Position numbers and translations under genes: made by a program. From Clostridiales bacterium (GTDB lineage: Bacteria > Bacillota > Clostridia > Oscillospirales > Oscillospiraceae): a DNA stretch of 8,544 bases. Where the stretch lies: contig DPHR01000143.1 in NCBI GenBank assembly GCA_003522945.1, positions 1-8,544 of the forward strand. Reading direction: 5' to 3'. Positions 1 through 5,378 of this stretch are shown here, one piece after another (the first letter of the stretch is position 1; every line of letters starts with the position of its first letter). A model generated the notes under the pieces. The model was not told the DNA's origin and ran no database searches. It saw only the letters and a list, made by a program, of their open reading frames with translations.

Positions 1-1
1 G

Positions 2-1297
2 GCCCCGGCGGCGAAGAGCGCGAAGCCGGCGAAGAAAAAGCCGGTGCGTTCCGTCCGGACGGCGCGGCCCGAAAAGAAGCCGGAGCCGGAACCGAAAAAG
101 AAGAAAGCCGCGCCGCAGCCGGTCGAGGCCGAGCTGGACCCGCGCGAGGCGGAGCGTGCGTATATGCCCATCCGTTCCCGGCGCGACGGGCGCATCGGAT
201 GCATGGGCGGCATTATGTACGCTGCGTTCATCCTCTGCGCAAGCGTGCTTCTCGCGGTGTTCGGCTGGATGGCGGCCTCGGACGTGCTCGCGCTCAACAA
301 GAGCGCGGAGAGCGTGGAGATCACGCTGCCGGAGAGCGCTTTTACGCAGAAGACCGTGGACGTGACGGACGACGACGGCAACGTCACCGGAACGAAAACC
401 GTCCGCGTGGCGGACATGAACACCGTCTCCGGCATTTTGAAGGACTACGGCCTCATCAACTACAAGTGGCTCTTCCAGCTCTATTCGCGTTTCTCGAACG
501 CGGAGGTGCAGCTCAGCCCCGGGACGTACGCGCTCACAACGAATCTGGACTACCGCGCTCTTGTGAAAAAGATGCAGACCGGCGCGGATTCGCAGCTCCA
601 GACGCTCGTCATGTTCCCCGAGGGCTACAACCTTGACCAGGTGTTCGCCAGACTCGAGGAAAACGGCGTGTGCAGCAGGGAGGATCTCTACGCTGCCGCG
701 GCGAACGCCGAGTTCTCGTATACGTTCCTTGAAGGCGTGGAGACGGGCGATCCCTACCGGCTCGAGGGCTTTCTCTTCCCGGATACGTATTACTTCTATC
801 AGGGGATGCAGGCCTCGAGCGCGATCAACAAATTCCTCTCGAACCTCCATTACCGCATCACGGACGAGATGTGGCAGAAAGCGCAGGCCATGAATCTGAC
901 GTTCAAGCAGGTGATCACGGTCGCCTCGCTCATCGAGCGAGAGGCCGCGAACGACGCCGAGCGCGCGACGATCGCCTCGGTCATCTATAACCGCCTGAAC
1001 ATCGGTATGCCGCTGCAGCTCGACTCCACGGTCGTGTACGCCATCCGCGAGACCGGCGAGACGACGATGTCCACCGAGCTCATCCAGGCCACCGACAGCC
1101 CGTATAACACCTATCTCTATCAGGGCCTGCCGCCCGGACCGATCTGCAACCCCGGCATGAAGTCTATCGAAGCCGCGCTCAACCCCGAGCAGACCGGGTA
1201 TTACTACTTTGCGCTCGACATGGAAACGAAGAGCATGCGCTTCTTCGCCACGCTCGCCGAGCACGAGGCGTTTGTTGCCACACAGGATTACGGCTAA
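2..1297 (+). CDS. mltG: Endolytic murein transglycosylase MltG (YceG-like), 5'-partial
   Basis: Membrane-anchored lytic transglycosylase of the YceG/MltG family, which cleaves nascent glycan strands and so sets peptidoglycan strand length. Numbering from the GTG at 44: a Lys/Pro/Glu/Ala-rich, highly charged cytoplasmic tail (about 1-53), one membrane helix (about 55-78), then an extracytoplasmic part carrying the catalytic domain. The family signature VASLIEREAA (about 293-302) contains the Glu aligned with catalytic E218 of E. coli MltG (E298, codon 935-937). It is followed by the conserved NRL-IGMPLQLDST, YNTY and GLPPGPICNPG blocks. The frame is open without a stop back to position 2, the extra codons continue the same Ala/Lys/Pro-rich tail, and no ribosome binding site precedes the GTG at 44, so I infer the true start lies upstream of the window. 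The C-terminus is intact, ending TAA at 1295-1297, and a terminator follows. Function is very well supported; the start is not. Confidence 0.95.
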   Translation, partial: APAAKSAKPAKKKPVRSVRTARPEKKPEPEPKKKKAAPQPVEAELDPREAERAYMPIRSRRDGRIGCMGGIMYAAFILCASVLLAVFGWMAASDVLALNKSAESVEITLPESAFTQKTVDVTDDDGNVTGTKTVRVADMNTVSGILKDYGLINYKWLFQLYSRFSNAEVQLSPGTYALTTNLDYRALVKKMQTGADSQLQTLVMFPEGYNLDQVFARLEENGVCSREDLYAAAANAEFSYTFLEGVETGDPYRLEGFLFPDTYYFYQGMQASSAINKFLSNLHYRITDEMWQKAQAMNLTFKQVITVASLIEREAANDAERATIASVIYNRLNIGMPLQLDSTVVYAIRETGETTMSTELIQATDSPYNTYLYQGLPPGPICNPGMKSIEAALNPEQTGYYYFALDMETKSMRFFATLAEHEAFVATQDYG

Positions 1298-1360
1298 ACG
1301 CTTCAAACAAACCATGTTTGACTCCTGCGGAGGCAAACCCAGGCAAGACATTTTAAGCGC

Positions 1361-1393
1361 AAAAGACCGTGGAAAACATTCTGCGGTCTTTTT
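1361..1393 (+). terminator. Rho-independent terminator after mltG
   Basis: A 9-bp perfect stem (AAAAGACCG at 1361-1369 with CGGTCTTTT at 1384-1392), with a 14-nt loop and a T tract running to 1393. It lies about 65 bp after the mltG stop and just before the -35 of the next promoter, so it separates mltG from the ylmH unit. The large loop and A/T-rich stem base make it moderate rather than strong. Confidence 0.75.
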
Positions 1394-1396
1394 GCA

Positions 1397-1425
1397 TTGT
1401 AAACGCAAAACCGGCGTGATATAAT
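1397..1425 (+). promoter_or_regulatory. Extended -10 promoter for ylmH operon, giving a leaderless mRNA
   Basis: -35 TTGTAA (1397-1402, 4 of 6 matches), a 17-bp spacer, and a perfect extended -10, TGATATAAT (1417-1425). Transcription should start about 7 nt after the -10, at 1431-1433, and the ylmH ATG begins at 1433. No Shine-Dalgarno-like sequence lies between the -10 and the ATG. The element therefore appears to drive a leaderless or near-leaderless transcript of ylmH and the two genes behind it. The element is read directly from sequence; the start site is inferred. Confidence 0.8.
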
Positions 1426-1432
1426 CGCAGCT

Positions 1433-2176
1433 ATGGAAACGAACGATCTTATTCGGCGCGCGGAGGATCTTGCCGCGCGCTGTGAGCGCACCTCGTCGGT
1501 GACGGCGACCGCCTTTCTCACTCCGGCGGAGCGCATGGAGCTGCAAAATACCCCCTCGCTGCACGGCACGGCCGTCGTCTATTCCGGCGGCGGGACGGAG
1601 TGCGAGCGCACCTGCGCGTTCTTCCTCCCGTTCTATCTCACAGCGGAGGAGCTTGACCCGTCGGAGTATATCAGCGCGGTGCATTTCCGCAGCTTCTTCG
1701 GCGAGCCGTGCCACCGGGATTATCTCGGCGCGCTGCTCGCGCTCGGCGTGCGCCGCGAGTGGGTGGGGGATATCCGCATCCGGGGCGCGGAGGCGTGGGT
1801 GTTCTGCCTGCCGAGCGTCGTAAAAACGCTCGCGGAGCTCGACCGCGCCGGGCGCTATACCGTCCGCGGCGAGGAGATCGCTCTCGCGGACGTCCCGGAG
1901 GAAGAGGTAAAGACCGAGACCGTGAGCTTCACGGTGCAGAGCCTCCGGCTCGACGCCGTGACCGCGGGGCTTTTCCATGTCTCCCGCACGACCGCCGCAG
2001 AGCTCATCCGTCTCGGCAGCGTGTCGCTCAACTATGTGCCGTGCCTGCACACGGACGCCGCCATCCGCGACGGCGACGTTATTTCCGTGCGCGGCAAGGG
2101 TAAGGGAACGGTCACCGACACCGGCGGCCGCTCGCGCAAAGACCGTATCTTCGTCACCGCCGAACGGCGGGTCTGA
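1433..2176 (+). CDS. ylmH: YlmH-family S4 domain RNA-binding protein
   Basis: A 247-residue protein with the YlmH layout. The N-terminal part contains a FLTPAE segment (28-33) and the conserved HRDYLGALLALGVRREWVGDI block (94-114). A C-terminal S4 RNA-binding domain (about 168-222) begins SLRLDAVTAGLFHVSR and includes AAELIRLGSVSLNY. In Bacillus, YlmH binds the 50S subunit and can act in rescue of obstructed large subunits (RqcP-like ribosome quality control); older work linked it to the divIVA/sepF cell division cluster. That cluster is not seen here: the neighbours are mltG upstream and a peptidase 21 bp downstream. The start at 1433 is the only in-frame ATG before the FLTPAE motif, a stop lies in frame at 1400-1402, and the next in-frame ATG (1535) would remove that motif. 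A GTG at 1499 is possible but has no ribosome binding site. The start has no Shine-Dalgarno and sits directly at the predicted transcription start. Confidence 0.9.
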   Translation: METNDLIRRAEDLAARCERTSSVTATAFLTPAERMELQNTPSLHGTAVVYSGGGTECERTCAFFLPFYLTAEELDPSEYISAVHFRSFFGEPCHRDYLGALLALGVRREWVGDIRIRGAEAWVFCLPSVVKTLAELDRAGRYTVRGEEIALADVPEEEVKTETVSFTVQSLRLDAVTAGLFHVSRTTAAELIRLGSVSLNYVPCLHTDAAIRDGDVISVRGKGKGTVTDTGGRSRKDRIFVTAERRV

Positions 2177-2182
2177 AAATAT

Positions 2183-2190
2183 AAAGGAGG
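2183..2190 (+). promoter_or_regulatory. Ribosome binding site of the M24 peptidase gene
   Basis: AAAGGAGG, 7 nt before the ATG at 2198. It fixes that start and contrasts with the missing site at the upstream ylmH start, so in this operon the first gene would be initiated by a different route from the second and third. Confidence 0.85.
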
Positions 2191-2197
2191 AACAACC

Positions 2198-3988
2198 ATG
2201 ATCCCTGAAAGACTCTCCCGGCTGCGCCGGGAAATGGAACAGCGCCGCATCGACGTGTACGTCGTCCCCACGGCGGACTTCCACGAATCCGAATACGTCG
2301 GCGCGCATTTCAAGGCACGCTCCTATATCACCGGCTTTACCGGCAGCGCCGGCACGGCCATTATAACAATGACCGAGGCCGGCCTCTGGACGGACGCGCG
2401 CTATTTTCTGCAGGCGAAGCACCAGCTGGAGAATACCGGCGTGACGCTCTACCGCATGGGCGAGGAGGGCGTACCGACGATCATGGAATACCTGCGCTCC
2501 GCGCTGCCCGAAGGCGGCACGCTCGGCTTTGACGGCCGCGTCATCAACGCGCGCCTCGGCGCAGAGTTCCTCGCGCTTGCCGAGAAAAAGAACGCCAAGC
2601 TTGCCGTCGGTGAGGATCTTGTCGGCATCATCTGGGACGACCGTCCCGAGCTGCCGCACGCGCCGGTGCGCATCCTCACGGCGGAATACTCCGGCCGTTC
2701 CACCGCGGACAAGCTCGCGGATGTGCGCGCCGAGATGAAAAAGCAGGGCGCGAGCGTCCATCTGCTCACGTCGCTTTACGATATCGCGTGGCTGCTGAAC
2801 GTCCGCGGCGGCGATATCGACTATGTCCCCGTTGTGCTCTCCTATCTCGCGCTCACGGAGGAGCAGTGCCTCTGGTTCGTGCAGGACGCCGTTCTCACGG
2901 ACGAGCTTCGCGCCTATCTTGCCGAGAACCGCATCGAAACGCGCCCGTATGAGTGCTTCTACGACTATGCCGCCGCCATCCCCGCCGGGGAGACGGTGCT
3001 GCTCGACAAGGGCGTGTGCAACTACCGCCTCGTCTCCGAGCTTTGTGAGGGTGTCGAGATCGTGGACGAGACGAACCCCTCCGTGCTTATGAAGTCCATC
3101 AAGAATGAGACCGAGCAGAAGAACACGGTCAACGCTCACATCAAGGACGGCGTCGCCGTGACAAAATTCATCTACTGGCTCAAGAAGAACATCGGCAAGA
3201 CGCCGATGACCGAGCTTTCCGCCTCCGACTATCTCGCCGCGCGCCGCGCCGAGCAGAAGGGCTTTCTCGATCTCAGCTTTGACACCATCTGCGCCTATGG
3301 CGCGCACGCCGCCATCATCCACTACGCCCCCACGCCGGAGACGGATATCCCGCTCGAGGCGCACGGCCTGCTGCTCGTGGACTCCGGCGGACACTATCTC
3401 GAGGGTACGACCGACATCACCCGCACCATCGCCCTCGGCCCCGTGACGGACGCCGAGCGCGCCGACTTCACGCGCGTCCTCCGCTCGCATCTGCATCTGG
3501 CGAACGCCCGCTTCCTCCACGGCTGCACGGGGCTGAATCTGGATATTCTCGCCCGCGAGCCGCTGTGGGAGGCTGATCTGGACTACAAGCACGGCACCGG
3601 CCACGGCGTCGGCCACATCCTGAATGTCCACGAAGGGCCGAACGGCTTCCGCTGGCGGCAGTCGCCGGAGCGCAGCGAGGGCAGCGTGCTCGAAGAGGGC
3701 ATGATCACGACCGACGAGCCGGGCCTTTATATCGAGGACGCCTACGGTATCCGCATCGAGAGCGAGCTTCTCTGCCGAAAGGGTGTCAAGAACGAGTTCG
3801 GGCAGTTCATGTACTTCCAAAATCTCACCTGCGCGCCGATCGACCTCGACGCGATCGACGTTAACGCCCTCACCGTGACCGAGCGCCGCTGGCTCAACGA
3901 GTACCACGCCGCCGTGTACGAGACCGTCGCGCCGCACCTCACCGAGGATGAGCGCGTCTGGCTGCGCGACGTCACCCGCGCCATCTGA
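2198..3988 (+). CDS. Aminopeptidase P family metallopeptidase (M24B, three-domain type)
   Basis: Predicted cytosolic Xaa-Pro aminopeptidase, releasing N-terminal residues that precede proline. At 596 residues it matches the long three-domain XPNPEP1-like form rather than the short form of about 360 residues. It has two creatinase-type N-terminal domains (about 1-155 and 160-300), a pita-bread catalytic domain (about 305-535) and a C-terminal M24_C extension. All five dinuclear metal ligands are present with the spacing of human XPNPEP1: D395 (VDSGG), D406 (TTDITRT), H469 (HGTGHGVGH), E507 (TDEPGLY) and E521 (RIESELL). The catalytic histidines H375 (IIHYAP), H465 and H478 (NVHEGP) are also present. 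No signal peptide is seen. The gene follows ylmH by 21 bp and precedes the nitroreductase by 36 bp with no terminator in between, so the three are probably co-transcribed. Its likely role is turnover of proline-containing peptides; the exact substrate is unknown. Confidence 0.95.
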   Translation: MIPERLSRLRREMEQRRIDVYVVPTADFHESEYVGAHFKARSYITGFTGSAGTAIITMTEAGLWTDARYFLQAKHQLENTGVTLYRMGEEGVPTIMEYLRSALPEGGTLGFDGRVINARLGAEFLALAEKKNAKLAVGEDLVGIIWDDRPELPHAPVRILTAEYSGRSTADKLADVRAEMKKQGASVHLLTSLYDIAWLLNVRGGDIDYVPVVLSYLALTEEQCLWFVQDAVLTDELRAYLAENRIETRPYECFYDYAAAIPAGETVLLDKGVCNYRLVSELCEGVEIVDETNPSVLMKSIKNETEQKNTVNAHIKDGVAVTKFIYWLKKNIGKTPMTELSASDYLAARRAEQKGFLDLSFDTICAYGAHAAIIHYAPTPETDIPLEAHGLLLVDSGGHYLEGTTDITRTIALGPVTDAERADFTRVLRSHLHLANARFLHGCTGLNLDILAREPLWEADLDYKHGTGHGVGHILNVHEGPNGFRWRQSPERSEGSVLEEGMITTDEPGLYIEDAYGIRIESELLCRKGVKNEFGQFMYFQNLTCAPIDLDAIDVNALTVTERRWLNEYHAAVYETVAPHLTEDERVWLRDVTRAI

Positions 3989-4024
3989 TTTTGCACGTTA
4001 CCTGCTTCGGGAAGGAGAACACTT

Positions 4025-4864
4025 ATGCTGGACGAAGCCATTCAGAAGGAGATCATTCAAAAGGGACGGGAGTTTCTCAAAAGCCCATTGGAGCGGGACC
4101 CGTACGAGGAAGCGTTCGAGTCCGATCAGGACCGGAAGCTGCCGCAGCCGCCGCTTGTAAAAGCGCCTATGGCGGACGAAAGCGAGCGCATCGCTCTCAC
4201 GAGAGATTTTTCCGGCCTTGCGCTGAAAAACGATCTTGTGAGCCTCATCCGTGACCGGCGGAGCGCCCGGATCTATACGAACGAAACCATGACGCCGGAC
4301 GAGCTCTCGTTTCTTTTGTGGGCGACGCAGGGCATCAAGAAGATCCGCGGCAAGGCATATGCGACCATCCGCACCGTGCCGTGCGGCGGTGCGCGCCACG
4401 AGTTTGAAACGTATCTGATCGTCCGGAACGTGGAGGGCCTGCGGCCCGGCGCGTACCACTATCTGCCAATGCTCCATGCGCTCGAGTTTCTGCACCCGAT
4501 CGAGGACATTCCGGAAACTATAACCCAGACGCTGTGCGGCCAGAAATGGGCGGCCAAGGCCAACGCGGCGTTTTACTGGTCGGTCGTGCCCTACCGCGCC
4601 GAGTGGCGCTACGGCATTTACGCCCACCGCATCGCGCTCATTGACGCCGGACACGTGGGGCAGGCGCTCTATACGGCCTGCACCGGGCTGGGTCTCGGGA
4701 CATGCGGTCTTGGCGCTTTCCAGCACGAGAAATGCTGCGATCTCTTCGGGCTTGACGGCGAGGAGGAGTATATCATCTACACCGCCCCCGTCGGCACGAT
4801 CCGTGACGAGGACCTGACCGAAGAAAACGCCTTCTACCAGTTCGTGGAAGACGAGGGACTCTGA
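4025..4864 (+). CDS. SagB/ThcOx-type nitroreductase family protein (FMN-dependent)
   Basis: A 279-residue flavoprotein of the nitroreductase superfamily. The core starts after a charged N-terminal region of about 60 residues. RDRRSARIY (77-85) is the usual phosphate/FMN-contact motif, followed by ELSFLLWATQGI (93-104), CGGARHEFETYLIV (120-133) and AYHYLP (143-148). HVGQALYTACTGLGLGTCG (210-228) is the typical second flavin-site helix. The ATQG, GGARHxxE and GAYHY pattern resembles SagB-type dehydrogenases, which oxidise azoline rings in peptide natural products. No SagC/SagD cyclase or precursor peptide is nearby, so a housekeeping reductase of unknown substrate is more likely. The start is supported by AAGGAG (4012-4017) 7 nt before the ATG. 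It is the last gene of the ylmH unit and a strong terminator follows 13 bp after the stop. Confidence 0.88.
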   Translation: MLDEAIQKEIIQKGREFLKSPLERDPYEEAFESDQDRKLPQPPLVKAPMADESERIALTRDFSGLALKNDLVSLIRDRRSARIYTNETMTPDELSFLLWATQGIKKIRGKAYATIRTVPCGGARHEFETYLIVRNVEGLRPGAYHYLPMLHALEFLHPIEDIPETITQTLCGQKWAAKANAAFYWSVVPYRAEWRYGIYAHRIALIDAGHVGQALYTACTGLGLGTCGLGAFQHEKCCDLFGLDGEEEYIIYTAPVGTIRDEDLTEENAFYQFVEDEGL

Positions 4865-4877
4865 ATTTTATAGCGCA

Positions 4878-4910
4878 AAAAAGCTCACGGACCCGATCCG
4901 TGAGCTTTTT
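4878..4910. terminator. Bidirectional terminator between convergent genes
   Basis: A perfect 14-bp stem: AAAAAGCTCACGGA (4878-4891), a 5-nt loop, and TCCGTGAGCTTTTT (4897-4910). The A tract on one side and T tract on the other make it work for both strands. It lies 13 bp after the nitroreductase stop and 34 bp after the stop of the convergent small gene, so it probably ends both transcripts. Confidence 0.92.
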
Positions 4911-4944
4911 GCGTGTATGCGGTCTCTATCTCCCGCGGAGCGGC

Positions 4945-5235
4945 TCAGTACCGATCCAGCCGCCGCTGGATCTCGTCGATATCGCTCTGGTCAAAGTCTT
5001 CCGCGCGCAGACCTTCCTGCCGGCACAGCTCTTCAAATTCCTCGTTTCCGATATGGCAGGTGCCGCGGCGCACGATGGCATCGACGATCTTGCGGATACG
5101 CTCCTCGCGCGCGTCGTCGTCCAGCATCTGCGTCAGCATCGCTACTTCCAGAACATCGTCCCAGGAGTCGATTTTCCCGTCGCCGTTCCAGTCTATGCTG
5201 GTATGTGAATCCAGAAAATCCAGAAGAAAACCCAT
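4945..5235 (-). CDS. Small acidic protein with one EF-hand/dockerin-like Ca2+ loop
   Basis: A 96-residue, mainly helical, acidic protein with no signal peptide or membrane helix, so probably cytosolic. Residues 15-26 (DWNGDGKIDSWD) fit a calcium-binding loop: Asp/Asn at positions 1, 3 and 5, Gly at 6, Ile at 8, Asp at 9 and Asp at 12. Asp rather than Glu at position 12 is more like a dockerin loop than a classical EF-hand. Hydrophobic helices flank the loop (about 2-12 and 26-38), as in a helix-loop-helix hand. The second half (about 45-96) is helical and charged with no clear second loop; GNEEFEELC (63-71) could be a degenerate partner. The start is firmly set by a perfect TAAGGAGG (5250-5243 on the - strand) 7 nt before the ATG. 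It is convergent to the nitroreductase and downstream of the Na/Pi transporter on the same strand, 143 bp away, with its own candidate promoter. I do not recognise a named family and its function is unknown. Confidence 0.85.
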   Translation of the reverse strand: MGFLLDFLDSHTSIDWNGDGKIDSWDDVLEVAMLTQMLDDDAREERIRKIVDAIVRRGTCHIGNEEFEELCRQEGLRAEDFDQSDIDEIQRRLDRY

Positions 5236-5337
5236 AAACGCGCCTCCTTACACGGCTTACCATGATAAAAAAGACACGATACCGCGCCGGCGGAAAGAAG
5301 AGAAAGCATTCCGACAGGGGGGATCGCGTCTATATTC

Positions 5338-5366
5338 ATTATACGGTTTTTCCGCGGAAAAAACAA
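5338..5366 (-). promoter_or_regulatory. Candidate promoter of the small Ca2+-loop gene
   Basis: On the - strand: a perfect -10 TATAAT (5343-5338), a 17-bp spacer and a weak -35 TTGTTT (5366-5361, 3 of 6 matches). The predicted start near 5331 gives a leader of about 95 nt to the ATG. The weak -35 together with a palindrome filling the spacer suggests a regulated promoter. The -10 is clear; the rest is inference. Confidence 0.55.
5347..5362. repeat. Perfect 16-bp palindrome in promoter spacer
   Basis: TTTTTCCGCGGAAAAA is a perfect 16-bp inverted repeat with no central gap. It occupies most of the spacer between the -10 and -35 of the candidate - strand promoter and overlaps the -35 by two bases. 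It could be an operator for a dimeric repressor. In RNA it would form a 6-bp stem with a CGCG loop, further framed by TACGG (5342-5346) and CCGTA (5369-5373), so a structural role at the 3' end of the transporter transcript is an alternative. Confidence 0.55.
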
Positions 5367-5378
5367 GGCCGTACGCCG

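Larger units (their letters stand above)
5236..5378 (-). other. Intergenic leader upstream of the small Ca2+-loop gene
   Basis: A 143-bp gap between the transporter stop and the small gene. It contains the candidate promoter and palindrome listed separately, then about 95 nt of predicted 5' untranslated RNA ending in the TAAGGAGG site. No strong terminator is visible after the transporter: only a 3-bp stem (GGC/GCC) followed by a T-rich run (TTGTTTTTT on the - strand). Read-through from the transporter into the small gene therefore remains possible. I see no riboswitch that I can name. Confidence 0.5.

Noticed and set aside
1303..1321. Short inverted repeat TCAAAC...GTTTGA just after the mltG stop
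   Set aside because: It has only 6 bp with a 7-nt loop and no T tract. The hairpin at 1361-1393 is a better terminator, so this one is probably chance.
3640..3700. Odd loop sequence RQSPERSEGS in the M24 peptidase, considered as a short repeat insertion
   Set aside because: The surrounding metal ligands keep exactly the family spacing where it can be compared (E507-E521), the frame is intact and this loop varies in length within the family. There is no second copy in the window.
3998..4726. - strand open frame (242 codons) opposite the nitroreductase
   Set aside because: It is antisense to a conserved flavoprotein, has no Shine-Dalgarno or domain, and is typical antisense openness in GC-rich DNA.
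4945..5235. Small Ca2+-loop protein considered as a cellulosomal dockerin
   Set aside because: It has no signal peptide, only one loop, no attached enzyme, and no cohesin or carbohydrate genes nearby.
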